Under the pieces are notes generated by a model. That model was given only the letters and a program-made list of their open reading frames with translations, had not been told where the DNA came from and did no database searches. Positions 17,404-26,511 of a stretch of DNA of 64,000 bases are shown in pieces; positions within the stretch are counted from its first letter, which is position 1; every line of letters starts with the position of its first letter. Made by a program: the position numbers and the translations under genes. This DNA is from Caulobacter sp. BP25 (GTDB lineage: Bacteria > Pseudomonadota > Alphaproteobacteria > Caulobacterales > Caulobacteraceae), in NCBI RefSeq assembly GCF_002737755.1, contig NZ_PEGH01000018.1, forward strand, positions 682,001 to 746,000, given 5' to 3'.

Positions 17404-18362
17404 GGCAGGCCGCCGCCCTCTGGGTGGTTCGGCTTGACGATCCTTCGTGCTCTGAAGCCGACCGCGCCGCCTTCGAGGCCTGGCGCGGCGAGAGCTTCGA
17501 GCACGAGGCCGCCTATGAGCGCGAGGCCGTCGCCTGGGCGCGGCTGGACCGCGCGCGCGCCCTGCGGCCCGGGCTGCAGCGGCCCGACGCGGACCTCTTG
17601 GCGCCGGCGCCCAAGCCTCGCCTGACCGCCCTGGCGCGATCGCCCTGGGCCCGGGGCTTGGCGGCCTCTGCGGCCATGGCGCTGATCGTGGCGGGCAGCC
17701 TGTCGTTCGGAACCTCGACCGCCTACGCCACCGCGATCGGCGAGCGCCGGGTCGTGGTGCTGGACGACAACAGCCGTATCGAGCTGAACACCAACAGCAA
17801 GGTCGTGGTCCGCTTCAAGCGCGGCGTGCGCGAGGTCAAGCTGATCAAGGGCGAGGCCCTGTTCGACGCGGCCCCCGACGCCCGGCCCTTCGTGGTCAAG
17901 GCGGCGAACGCCGTGATCGCGGCCGACGGCTCGGCGCAGTTGGCGGTCCGCCTGGGCTCGGACGGCGCGGCGGTAACGGTCAGGAAGGGCGCGGTGGATG
18001 TTGATCCCGTGCGCGCCGAGGCCAAGGACGACATGCGCCTGACCGCCGGCGTCGCGGCGATCTACGACTCGCGCGGGACCCGGTCGCGCGCGGTCTCCGA
18101 GGCCGAGATCGACCGCAGCCTGGCTTGGCGCCAGGGGGCGATCGCCCTGAACGGCCAGTCCCTGGCGCAGGCGGCGGCCGAGTTCAACCGCTACAACCAC
18201 CGCCAGATCCGCATCGCCGACCCGTCGATCGCGAGCCTGCGCCTGGCCGGCTATTTCCAGACGACCGAGCCCACCAGCTTCGTCTCGGCCGTGACCAGCG
18301 CCTTCCCGGTTCGCGCCTCGCAGGGCGAGGACGGCGCGATCCGCCTGTCGCGACGCAGCTAG
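17367..18362 (+). CDS. fecR: FecR-type transmembrane anti-sigma/signal transducer
   Basis: 331 residues. The N-terminal DUF4880 domain (ALWVVRLDDPSCSEADRAAFEAW) binds the sigma factor. One membrane helix follows (GLAASAAMALIVAGSLSF, about 94-112). The periplasmic FecR domain shows RRVVVLDDNSRIELNTNSKV and VKLIKGEALFDAAPDARPF. A C-terminal DUF4974-like STN fold (SLAQAAAEFNRYNHRQIRI) ends the protein. It relays receptor occupancy to FecI. Overlap with fecI by 37 bases implies coupled translation. 168 bases separate it from the receptor gene. Confidence 0.9.
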   Translation: MERDTGSRREAVRQAAALWVVRLDDPSCSEADRAAFEAWRGESFEHEAAYEREAVAWARLDRARALRPGLQRPDADLLAPAPKPRLTALARSPWARGLAASAAMALIVAGSLSFGTSTAYATAIGERRVVVLDDNSRIELNTNSKVVVRFKRGVREVKLIKGEALFDAAPDARPFVVKAANAVIAADGSAQLAVRLGSDGAAVTVRKGAVDVDPVRAEAKDDMRLTAGVAAIYDSRGTRSRAVSEAEIDRSLAWRQGAIALNGQSLAQAAAEFNRYNHRQIRIADPSIASLRLAGYFQTTEPTSFVSAVTSAFPVRASQGEDGAIRLSRRS

Positions 18363-18530
18363 CGACGGGGCTCGAACGCGGGCGCGAAAGCGACGGTTTT
18401 AGGGTTTTGTTGACCAAACCGCCGAAAAAAGTTCCGGCGATCACTAGCGGAAAACCGGCGTAACCCCGTCGATCCTGCGAACGCGCTCTCCGGTCGGGGC
18501 TGGAGGCGTCGAGAGGGGTATACAAAAGCA

Positions 18531-21500
18531 ATGTCTAACGACACGCGTCGCCGCACGGTTCGCGGCTTCCTGATGGCGTCCGCCGCCGTGCTGGTTCTGG
18601 CCGGTCCGGCCCTGGCCCAAGAGGCCCGCCACACCTTCAACATTCCGGCCGGCGACGCCGTGACCGCGCTGCAGGCCTTCGCTCAGCAGTCGGGCAAGCA
18701 GGTGCTGTTCCCGTTCGAGGCCGCCACCGGCAAGCGCACGCCCGCCGTGGCCGGCGACATCGCCGACGCCGAGGCGCTGGCGCGCCTGGCCAAGGCCGCC
18801 GGCCTGGTCGTCCAGTCGGACGACGGCAAGACCATTACGCTGCGCCCGGCGCCGGCCGAACGCCCCCAGCCCGTGAGCGCGGGGGCCGGCGCGGCGACTG
18901 ACGAGGCCCAAATCGTTGAAGCCATCGTGGTCGTCGGCTCGCAGATCGAAGGCGCGCGGACCACGGACGCCCTGCCGGTGACGGTGGTTGGCGAAAAGGA
19001 AATCATCGCCACGGGCGCCGTCTCGGGCGATGAGCTGTTCCGCTCGATCCCGCAGGCTGGCGACGTCCAGTTCCAGGAAGCCCGCACCACCGGCAACCTG
19101 AACGACGCGCGCGGCGACGTCTCGTCGCTGAACCTGCGCAACCTGGGCACTGGCAACACCCTGGTGCTGCTGAACGGCCGTCGCGCCGTCCTGGCGCCCG
19201 GCACCCAGACCGAGAACCTGGTGCCGGTCCAGACCGTCAACACCAACTCGTTCCCCGTCTCGGGCGTGAAGCGGGTGGAAGTGCTGCGCGACGGCGCGGC
19301 CGCCATCTACGGCGCCGACGCCGTGGCCGGCGTGGTCAACATGGTGCTGGACACCAAGTTCCAGGGCCTGCGCGCCGAGGCCCAGGTCGGCGGCTCGGAA
19401 GGCACCACCTATCGTGAGGGGACCTTCAACCTGAAGGCCGGCACGCGCCTGGAAGACGGCACCCGCCTGACCTTCTTTGGCTCCTACACCGCCCGCAGCC
19501 GTCTGATGGCCAGCGAGCGCGACTACTCGGCCAGCGAGGATCACCGCGCCGCCATGGCCGGCACCGCCTGGGCCAGCGACACCGCGTTCGACAACCGCTC
19601 GACCTCCAGCCCCTGGGGCGCCTTCACCCTGATCCCGTCCTCGACCGCGCCGCGTCAGAACGGCGTGGCCCTGACGACCTCGGGCGTGTTCCACATCGAG
19701 CCGGTGTCCAACACCGCCGCGGGCTGCTCGTCGGCGACCCTGGCCGGGAACCTCTGCATCCGCGCCGGCACGATCACGGGCGCCAACGACCGCGTGCTGC
19801 GCTATGACGAAAATTCCCAGCGCAGCCTGAAGGGCGGCCTGGAGCGCACCAACCTGTTCTCGACCGTCGAGCACGATTTTGGCGACATCACCGCCTATGG
19901 CGAGGCCGGCTACTACCACGCGCTGTTCACGGGCAACCGCGAGCAGTCCGCGCCGCTCAGCTCGTCGCCGATCAGCATCGCGGCCAACGCCTACTGGAAC
20001 CCCTTCGGTCCGACGACCCTGGCCAATGGCGCGGTCAATCCCAACCGCCTGTCGGGCCTGACCGGCGTGGGCGCTTCGGGCGTGGCGATGAACATCACCA
20101 ACTATCGCCCGGTCGACGCCGGCGGCCGCACCTATACGGTGACGGACGACAGCGTCCGCCTGCTGGGCGGCCTGAAGGGCGACTGGAACGGCTGGAAGTG
20201 GGACAGCGCGCTGCTCTACTCGGAAGCCCGCACCAAGGACATGACCCACAACGCGATCAGCAACACGCTCTTCCAGGCGGCGCTGAACCGCACCGACTCG
20301 TCGGCCTACAACCCGTTCAACGGCGGTTCGCTGACCAACTATTCGGGCGAGGACGCCACGCCCAACAGCCAGGACACGATCAACTCGTTCCTGATCAACG
20401 TCTACCGGATCAGCAAGACGTCGCTGGCCATGGGCGACTTCAAGGTGTCGAAGAAGGACCTGTTCCAGCTGCCCGGCGGCGACGTCGGCTTCGCGGCCGG
20501 GGTCGAGCTGCGCCGCGAGACCTACAAGGACAACCGCGACGACCGCCTGGACGGCACGATCACCTACACCAACAGCGTCACCGGCGTGACCTATGGCAGC
20601 GACGTGATGGGCGCCTCGGGCGCGCCGGACGTCTCGGCCGACCGCACGATCGCCTCGGCCTTCTTCGAGCTGGCCGTGCCGGTGATCTCGCCCGAGATGA
20701 ACATCCCGTTCGTCGAGGAGATCAGCCTGCAGATCGCCGCCCGCGACGAGCACTATTCGGACTTCGGCAACGTGCTGAAGCCCAAGGGCGCGATCCTGTG
20801 GAAGGTCGGTCAGGGCCTGTCGCTGCGCGGCTCGGTCTCGCAAAGCTTCCGCGCGCCGAACCTGCCGCAGTTCTACAGCGAAGGCGCGTCGGTCTCGAAC
20901 ACCCGCACCGACTGGGCGGCCTGCCGGATCAACACCCCGACGGCGACCACCTGCACGAGCGCCAGCACGCTGGAGATCCGCAGCGGCAACGACAACCTCA
21001 AGCCCGAAGAGGCCGACAACGCCAGCGTCGGCTTTGTCTATCAGCCGCGCTTCATTCCGTTCGAGTACGGCAAGCTGACCCTGACCACCGACTTCTGGTC
21101 GATCCGCGAAAAGGGGGTGATCGGCATCCTGGGCGGCGCCAACCAGATCGCGCTGGACTGGCTGCTGCGCCAGCAGGGCTCGTCCAACCCGAACGTGGTG
21201 CGCGAGGCTCCGACGGGGTCGAATACGGTCGGGACCATCATCTCGATCAACGACACCTACATGAACCTGCAGCCGCGCATGGTGCAGGGCGTCGACTTCT
21301 CGCTGGACTACGATCTGGACGACACCCCCTGGGGCGACTTCGGTCTGAACGTCAACGTCGCCAAGCTGCTGAAGTTCGACCAGCAGCCTAGCGCGACCGA
21401 GGCCCTGCTGCAGCAGGCCGTCGCGGCCGGCCAGCTGCCGGGCGTGACGATCACCACCGCCGGCAACCAGATCGGCATGGGCGGCTTCCCCGAGTTCCGC

Positions 21501-21815
21501 GGCAGCGCCAGCCTGACCTGGCGCAAGAACGGCTGGGGCGCGGGCGCCTTCGTCAACTATGTGAGCGAGGTGTACGACACCGGCTCGACCCTGACGGGCG
21601 GCGAGTACTACCAGATGCCGGCCTGGACCACGGTCAGCCTGTATGGCCAGTACGCGTTCGACGAAGGCCGCTTCGACGGCTCCACGATCCGTGTCGGCGT
21701 GCGCAACGTCGGCGACAAGGACCCGCCGGTCTCGTCCAGCAACTTCGGCTACTACGGCTCGCTGTACAACGCGACCGGCCGCTACTGGTACATGAACGTC
21801 TCCAAGCGGTTCTAG
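18531..21815 (+). CDS. TonB-dependent receptor with N-terminal STN signalling domain
   Basis: 1094 residues. Signal peptide (FLMASAAVLVLAGPALAQ), then the secretin/TonB short N-terminal (STN) domain at about 33-110 (FNIPAGDAVTALQAFAQQSG), a linker, a plug domain (about 150-275, with NLRNLGTGNTLVLLNGRR and EVLRDGAAAIYGADAVAGVV), and a long 22-strand barrel ending in aromatic YWYMNVSKRF. The STN domain interacts with FecR, so substrate binding induces its own operon through FecI. LLNGRRAV and the long extracellular loops are typical of large oligosaccharide or siderophore receptors of Caulobacter and xanthomonads. No iron-box was recognised upstream, so the ligand (sugar, siderophore or other) is open. 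Confidence 0.9.
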   Translation: MSNDTRRRTVRGFLMASAAVLVLAGPALAQEARHTFNIPAGDAVTALQAFAQQSGKQVLFPFEAATGKRTPAVAGDIADAEALARLAKAAGLVVQSDDGKTITLRPAPAERPQPVSAGAGAATDEAQIVEAIVVVGSQIEGARTTDALPVTVVGEKEIIATGAVSGDELFRSIPQAGDVQFQEARTTGNLNDARGDVSSLNLRNLGTGNTLVLLNGRRAVLAPGTQTENLVPVQTVNTNSFPVSGVKRVEVLRDGAAAIYGADAVAGVVNMVLDTKFQGLRAEAQVGGSEGTTYREGTFNLKAGTRLEDGTRLTFFGSYTARSRLMASERDYSASEDHRAAMAGTAWASDTAFDNRSTSSPWGAFTLIPSSTAPRQNGVALTTSGVFHIEPVSNTAAGCSSATLAGNLCIRAGTITGANDRVLRYDENSQRSLKGGLERTNLFSTVEHDFGDITAYGEAGYYHALFTGNREQSAPLSSSPISIAANAYWNPFGPTTLANGAVNPNRLSGLTGVGASGVAMNITNYRPVDAGGRTYTVTDDSVRLLGGLKGDWNGWKWDSALLYSEARTKDMTHNAISNTLFQAALNRTDSSAYNPFNGGSLTNYSGEDATPNSQDTINSFLINVYRISKTSLAMGDFKVSKKDLFQLPGGDVGFAAGVELRRETYKDNRDDRLDGTITYTNSVTGVTYGSDVMGASGAPDVSADRTIASAFFELAVPVISPEMNIPFVEEISLQIAARDEHYSDFGNVLKPKGAILWKVGQGLSLRGSVSQSFRAPNLPQFYSEGASVSNTRTDWAACRINTPTATTCTSASTLEIRSGNDNLKPEEADNASVGFVYQPRFIPFEYGKLTLTTDFWSIREKGVIGILGGANQIALDWLLRQQGSSNPNVVREAPTGSNTVGTIISINDTYMNLQPRMVQGVDFSLDYDLDDTPWGDFGLNVNVAKLLKFDQQPSATEALLQQAVAAGQLPGVTITTAGNQIGMGGFPEFRGSASLTWRKNGWGAGAFVNYVSEVYDTGSTLTGGEYYQMPAWTTVSLYGQYAFDEGRFDGSTIRVGVRNVGDKDPPVSSSNFGYYGSLYNATGRYWYMNVSKRF

Positions 21816-21824
21816 AGCTCGCTT

Positions 21825-21847
21825 CGAGGCGGGCTGGGCCCGCCTCG
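21825..21847 (+). terminator. hairpin just after the STN receptor gene
   Basis: CGAGGCGGGC-TGG-GCCCGCCTCG, a perfect 10-base stem 10 bases after the stop codon. No T-run follows, so it may stabilise mRNA ends rather than terminate on its own. Confidence 0.5.
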
Positions 21848-21912
21848 AACGCAAGCCGTCGCGGCTTCGGGGGCCGTCCTACCCCTTTGAAAAGTCCCCG
21901 AGGACGTGACGA

Positions 21913-21942
21913 TCGGCGCCGGAGCTGCCCCTCCGGCGCCGA
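21913..21942 (+). terminator. hairpin TCGGCGCCGGAG/CTCCGGCGCCGA
   Basis: 12-base perfect stem with a 6-base loop, followed by ATTCGTTTTC. A near-identical stem recurs at 22117-22146, so the element is duplicated in this 430-base gap. Confidence 0.5.
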
Positions 21943-22116
21943 ATTCGTTTTCGGATTTGAGGTCGATCAAGGCCGGCGGCGGCGCGGGGGCGCAGCCTGG
22001 GGGCAGGCTCTTCTGTTTGCGGTCCAGACAGAGGCCTACCGCCGGTCGGCGTCATCGCCAGTTCGACGCCGGACGGCGGCGCTTCGGGGCCGTACCCCCT
22101 AGGGTCTCGAAGCTAT

Positions 22117-22151
22117 ATCGGCGCCGGAGTCGCATCCGGCGCCGATCTTGT
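22117..22151 (+). terminator. hairpin ATCGGCGCCGGA/TCCGGCGCCGAT with T-run
   Basis: A 12-base stem, 6-base loop, then CTTGTTTTT: a good rho-independent terminator on the plus strand. It shares its stem with the hairpin at 21913. Confidence 0.6.
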
Positions 22152-22245
22152 TTTTGGGGGGGCAGTTGTTCTGAAGGCGGGCTTTCATGCGCGAGCGCCC
22201 AAAAGCAGATATGCCGAAGGGCTGATCGGGGTGGATTGCGGGCCT

Positions 22246-22725
22246 TCAGTTAGGCACGAAGAGGCCGACTTGGCGGACAATCTTCTCCACTTCCGCCCTT
22301 GCACCGATGTCGCGGAAGAACGCCCAATCGGTCAGGTCCCAATTCTGGATCAGCCTCACATCGTGCTCTTCGTAGTAAATCTCTAGGAAGCGATGCTTGG
22401 GTCGGAATTCTCGGCGGCTGGCCCGCCAAAGATCGAAGAAGCGGCGGCTATCTCCATTAATTCGAACAAGATCACCGCCATGCCGGACCCGCCAAAATCC
22501 TCGCTGGCTAAGGCGCAAGTGCAATTCCCAAAAGGCCCGCTCAAACTCCCGATACTGAGCTAATTCGGTGGCGTTTTTGATCTCCCTGAAGTTTAGGGGC
22601 CTCGGAAGCTCTTCGTCTTGGCGGAGAAAACGAGGGAAGGCCGATATCGGCAATGACCTGTAACCCAGCCGGATATCCTCATCTTCATGGCCGTACGAAT
22701 GAATGAGCGGGAACTGGGTCGGCAA
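22246..22725 (-). CDS. hypothetical protein, 159 residues
   Basis: Soluble protein rich in Arg, Phe and Trp, starting MPTQFPLIHSYGHEDEDIRLG and ending GLFVPN. No signal peptide, membrane helix or known motif. The middle (RRFFDLWRASRREFRPKHRFLEIYYEEHDVRLIQNWDL, read as two adjacent segments) has a compact alpha/beta look. Base composition is visibly lower in GC than the neighbours, and the gene sits beside repeat-rich DNA and a GIY-YIG gene, which suggests acquisition. Function unknown. Confidence 0.6.
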   Translation of the reverse strand: MPTQFPLIHSYGHEDEDIRLGYRSLPISAFPRFLRQDEELPRPLNFREIKNATELAQYREFERAFWELHLRLSQRGFWRVRHGGDLVRINGDSRRFFDLWRASRREFRPKHRFLEIYYEEHDVRLIQNWDLTDWAFFRDIGARAEVEKIVRQVGLFVPN

Positions 22726-22822
22726 AGGGCATCTCGCGGTGCGTTTAGAAGCACAGGGTGGCGGTTAGGCCTTCAGCCGACAAGGTCCGACTTGGGTCGA
22801 AGCAAGACCTAAACCCCTACCT

Positions 22823-22917
22823 CTTGATGGGGGAGGGCAGGGTGGGTGCGCTGCGGTTGAAGCCGTGCGCGGACAAACCTCGGCGGATCACCTCTATCCC
22901 GGCCCTTCCCCCATCAA
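22823..22917. repeat. intergenic inverted repeat B
   Basis: Inverted arms CTTGATGGGGGAGGGC (from 22823) and GGCCCTTCCCCCATCAAG (to 22917) separated by about 60 bases. It lies directly before repeat A copy 1. Nothing codes in this stretch. Confidence 0.7.
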
Positions 22918-22943
22918 GGGGGCAGGGGGCGCTAACCCATAAA

Positions 22944-23075
22944 CCCGACCTTCCCGGCGAATGCCGGGACCCAGATCGAACCCGCTCACGTCCGATGGTC
23001 GGTCGAGGTCGTGGGCGCGCCCACTCAAGCCGTTCCGGATGAATCTGGGCCCCGGCATTCGCCGGGGAGGTCGGG
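22944..23075. repeat. palindromic repeat A, copy 1
   Basis: About 130 bases. The left end CCGACCTTCCCGGCGAATG and the right end GCATTCGCCGGGGAGGTCGG form long inverted arms, with inner arms CCCAGAT / ATCTGGG. The core between them is nearly identical to copy 2 at 23449-23579. A third, more diverged copy is at 62040-62193. Confidence 0.9.
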
Positions 23076-23110
23076 TGTTGAGGGGACACAACTCGGGAAC
23101 CTCGCGGGCG

Positions 23111-23395
23111 CTAGCCCAGGAATTCTAGGCCTAGATCTCGCCAGTCGGGATTACTTTCCTCGATCAGCATGAGCTTCCAAGACCGGCGCCATTCCTTCAG
23201 CCGCCGCTCTCGGATCAGCGCGCTCTCGCGAGAGGCGTGTTGCTCTAACCACACCAGCATTGTGCAGCCGTACTTCGCAGTGAAGCCGCGTACTCGGCTC
23301 TGGTGCTCGAAGACCCGGCGGGCCAGGTCGTCGGTCGAACCGATATAGAGCGTGCCGTTACGCTGGCTGGCCATGATGTAGACGTAGAATGCCAT
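23111..23395 (-). CDS. GIY-YIG nuclease family protein (UPF0213/COG2827-like)
   Basis: 94 residues. GIY-YIG signature YVYIMASQRNGTLYIGST at residues 4-21 with the catalytic Arg in DDLARRVFEHQ, then the KEWRR helix and the C-terminal NPDWRDL that ends most COG2827 proteins. These are stand-alone single-domain proteins related to the UvrC and homing endonuclease nuclease domains. Their cell role is not well known. The gene is bracketed by two direct copies of repeat A, which suggests a link between protein and repeat. ATG at 23395 is the only good start. Confidence 0.88.
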   Translation of the reverse strand: MAFYVYIMASQRNGTLYIGSTDDLARRVFEHQSRVRGFTAKYGCTMLVWLEQHASRESALIRERRLKEWRRSWKLMLIEESNPDWRDLGLEFLG

Positions 23396-23448
23396 GGCTT
23401 AGCGTGCGGCAATGGTCGGAATAATATCAATCTAAAATTGTATTCCGT

Positions 23449-23579
23449 CCGACCTTCCCGGCCAATGCCGGGACCCAGATCGAACCTGCTCACGTCCGAT
23501 GGTCGGTCGAGGTCGTGGGCGCGCCCATTGAAGCCGTTCCGGATGAATCTGGGCCCCGGCGTTCGCCGGGGAGGTCGGG
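23449..23579. repeat. palindromic repeat A, copy 2
   Basis: Same orientation and nearly the same sequence as copy 1, including the centre with GTCGGTCGAGGTCGTGGGCG. It ends 20 bases before the stop codon of the M14 peptidase and may help end that transcript. Confidence 0.9.
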
Positions 23580-23598
23580 TGTGGTGAGGATCCTTCCC

Positions 23599-26361
23599 CT
23601 ACTTCCCGCTCACCGCCGGCCCGTACAGCAGCCCGTTGAACAGGAACTTGAACGTGCCCCACGACTGGGCGCGCTGGGTGATCTCGGGGCCGAAGACGAA
23701 GAGCTTGCCCTTGCCCAGGTCGATATCGAGCATGGCCGCCCCGCCGTTCAGCTTCTCCTGGCCGACGGCCCAGCCGCTGCGCAGCGGCTTGTCGGTGTCG
23801 AACCAGGCCACGCGCGAGACGCCCTTGACGTCGGGCTTCACGGTGAAGGCCGGGCTGCGGTCGAAGAAGACGTCGACCTGCTCGCCCGCGCCGTAGGCCA
23901 GCGGCTGCTTGGGATCGACCTTGGCCCGCAGGACCGAGCCGGGGATGTAGAGCTCGCGGTTGGAGAAGGCCTTCAGCTGGCCGTTCTCGGTCTTGGCGGT
24001 GGCCACCTCGACCGGCGCGCCTAGGGCCGTGGCCAGGCGGGTCGAGGCGCCGATCGCCACGACCGAGCCGCCGCCCTTCACGAATTCGGCGATCTTGGGC
24101 AGGGTCTTGTCGTCGGTGACGCGGCCCAGCCAGGCGCGGTACTCGGCCGGGATCTCTTCCGGCTTGGGCTGGGCGCCGCCGCGGCTGGCCCGGAACGGAC
24201 CGCCCTGCGGCGCGGGCACGACGCCATCGGGGAAGACCAGGACGTCGAAGTCCTTCTTGATGTTCCCCGCGTCGAGGCGCTGGGGATAGACCACCTGGAA
24301 CGGGGCCTCGAACTGCTCGAGCATCCAGCGGTTCCAGCCGGACGGCATCGAGCCGCCATAGACGTCCACCAGGCCAATGCGGATCGGCTTCAGGGCGATG
24401 GTCGCGCCGGACGGCTTGCCGGCGACCGCGTAGGCGTCGATTCCCAGCTCCTTCACGCCCTTCTCGATCACCGCCTTGGCGGCGGGCGAGGCGGGAACCC
24501 AGATCGCGCCGGGGCCAAACGCGGTCTCGCCGGCCTTGGCGCCGTCCTTGACCCACTGGACCTTGGCGCCGGCCTTCAAGAGGCGGTTGGTCAGGGTGAA
24601 GCTGGCGTTGGTCTCATGGCTGACCAGCCAACCCGCGCCGCCAGAGCCCTTCACCGAACCCGGCGCGACCTTGATCAGGTCGGGCACGCGCGCGGTCGGG
24701 GCCTCGAAGGCGTCGAGGATGCGGTCAAACTTGATCCCCATCTGATAGGCCAGGGTGTAGCCGGTGACGTCATAGGGCGCCTTGGGCGGGCCGCCCGGAT
24801 ACTCCAGGTCGTGTGGGTGGTCCTGCGGCTCGAACATGTCCAGCACGTGCGGGCGATAGGCCTGGGCGGTGCGCACGACGTACGAGCCGGCCGGATAGGT
24901 CTTGCCCGCGATCGTGAAGGCCTTGTCGGCCTTGTCGACATCGACGCCGGTCTTGATCAGGGCGTTGAGGAAGGCGACCACGGTGGGCATGTCGGCCTGG
25001 TCGGCCGGGATCACATAGCCGCGCGGATCGCGCCCTTGCGGCGTCTGCAGCACGGTCTTGTAGAGGCTGGGGTCGACCGCCGCGCCGAACGGGCCGGGCT
25101 TGTCCTTGCCGGCGGCGGCCAGGGCCTCGACGCGGGTCGGGGTGATGGTCCAGCTATCGGTCGAGCCGCGCTTGATGCTGTTGTCGCCCATCTTCCAGAT
25201 GTTGAAGAGCAGGCGCTCGCGGTTGCGGGCGGCGTAGTCGATGACCGCCAGGTTCATGGTCATCTGGTAGTCCAGCGAGTCCTGCAGGCGCCAGACGCGC
25301 GGGGCGATCGGCGCGGGGCGGTCGTTATTGGGCAGCTGCAGGTCGGGAACCAGATTGACCGTGGTCGGGGTCGGGCCGCCGATGATCTCGGTCAGCAGGC
25401 CGATCGAATTGTGGAAGTAGGCGACCGACCGCACCATGCCGTTGTGCCAGGTGGAGTAGGGGGCGGCGCTGCGGGTCCCCGAGCCTGGCTTGTCCTCGGC
25501 CACCAGCCGGCTGTGCATGGCCATGCCGACTTCTTGCAGCTGGGTCATGACCAGCGGGTCGTAGTTGAAGTTGAACGGGTCGCGGAACGGCGGAACGAAC
25601 ACCACCATGCCGTTGGGGCCGGTCTGGTGCTGGTTGAAGATGATTTGCGGATACCACTCGCGGAACAGCTGGCGATTGATGTTGGTGGTCTCAGCCATGG
25701 CCGACATGAAGCTGTCGCGGTTGTTATCGTGGCCGACGTACTTCTGGTACAGGCGCGGCAGCGAGTTGAACTCGCGCTTTTTCGGATCGGCGTTGCGCAT
25801 GTACCAGTCGCTGACCAGCTCCATGCCGTCGGGATTGTCGTGAGCGAACAGGATCACGCAGTCGTCCAGCAGGCGCAGGGTCTCGGGATCCTTGGCCGTC
25901 AGCATCCGGTAGAGCACCTGGATCTGGCCCTGCGAGGTGATGGTCTCGGTGGCGTGCAGGCCCGCGTCGATCCAGACGACCGCCTTGCCCTCGGCCGCCA
26001 GCTTTTCGGCCTCTTCCTTGGAGACGCCTTCGGCCTTGGCCAGCTTGCGCGAGATTTCCTTCAGGCGGTCCAGCTTGGCCAGGTTGGCGGGCGAGGAGAC
26101 CACCGCCATCCACTGGGTGCGGCCTTCCTCGGTCTTGCCGATGTCGACCAGCTTCATGCGGTCGGACTGGGCCGCCAGGGTCTTCAGATAGGCCTCGTAG
26201 GCGGTGTAGTCGGCCAGGAAGTAGTCGCTGCCGATCGGCTGGGCGAAGGCCTTCTCCGGCGGGGTGATATCGGCCGCGATCGCGCCGCCGCCATGGGCCA
26301 ACGCGCCGAAAGCCAAAACCACGCCCAGGGCCGCACCGGCCATCGCTCCGCCACGCGTCAT
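23599..26361 (-). CDS. exported M14-family zinc carboxypeptidase
   Basis: 920 residues with a signal peptide (GVVLAFGALAHGGGAIAA). The M14 catalytic domain occupies about 50-400. The zinc ligands are His and Glu of DAGLHATETI (about 133-138) and a later His. The substrate-side motifs NPDG and GHDNNRD are present, as is FNQHQTGPNG. The long C-terminal half contains a type 1 glutamine-amidotransferase-like fold (RIGLVDVYGGSMPSGWNRWMLEQF) seen in large M14 proteins of this kind. It is probably a periplasmic or secreted peptidase acting on peptides or peptidoglycan fragments. It is transcribed alone, with the gntR gene 150 bases upstream in the same direction. Confidence 0.88.
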   Translation of the reverse strand: MTRGGAMAGAALGVVLAFGALAHGGGAIAADITPPEKAFAQPIGSDYFLADYTAYEAYLKTLAAQSDRMKLVDIGKTEEGRTQWMAVVSSPANLAKLDRLKEISRKLAKAEGVSKEEAEKLAAEGKAVVWIDAGLHATETITSQGQIQVLYRMLTAKDPETLRLLDDCVILFAHDNPDGMELVSDWYMRNADPKKREFNSLPRLYQKYVGHDNNRDSFMSAMAETTNINRQLFREWYPQIIFNQHQTGPNGMVVFVPPFRDPFNFNYDPLVMTQLQEVGMAMHSRLVAEDKPGSGTRSAAPYSTWHNGMVRSVAYFHNSIGLLTEIIGGPTPTTVNLVPDLQLPNNDRPAPIAPRVWRLQDSLDYQMTMNLAVIDYAARNRERLLFNIWKMGDNSIKRGSTDSWTITPTRVEALAAAGKDKPGPFGAAVDPSLYKTVLQTPQGRDPRGYVIPADQADMPTVVAFLNALIKTGVDVDKADKAFTIAGKTYPAGSYVVRTAQAYRPHVLDMFEPQDHPHDLEYPGGPPKAPYDVTGYTLAYQMGIKFDRILDAFEAPTARVPDLIKVAPGSVKGSGGAGWLVSHETNASFTLTNRLLKAGAKVQWVKDGAKAGETAFGPGAIWVPASPAAKAVIEKGVKELGIDAYAVAGKPSGATIALKPIRIGLVDVYGGSMPSGWNRWMLEQFEAPFQVVYPQRLDAGNIKKDFDVLVFPDGVVPAPQGGPFRASRGGAQPKPEEIPAEYRAWLGRVTDDKTLPKIAEFVKGGGSVVAIGASTRLATALGAPVEVATAKTENGQLKAFSNRELYIPGSVLRAKVDPKQPLAYGAGEQVDVFFDRSPAFTVKPDVKGVSRVAWFDTDKPLRSGWAVGQEKLNGGAAMLDIDLGKGKLFVFGPEITQRAQSWGTFKFLFNGLLYGPAVSGK

Positions 26362-26511
26362 TGCATCACCCCTAACCCGCGGCTCGACAGCAGAGACCGC
26401 TCTCCAAGATCAGACGAAGCTGGATCGGATTTCCGCATGCCGGGCAACGGGGCGAGCCGCCCATTTTTTCGCGCTGGACGCCGCGCGGGCGATTTCGAAG
26501 CGGGGAGGGGG

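Noticed and set aside
18444..21854. 1136-codon minus-strand open frame
   Set aside because: Antisense to the STN TonB receptor; its Arg/Gly/Val/His-rich composition without domains is the usual shadow in high-GC DNA.
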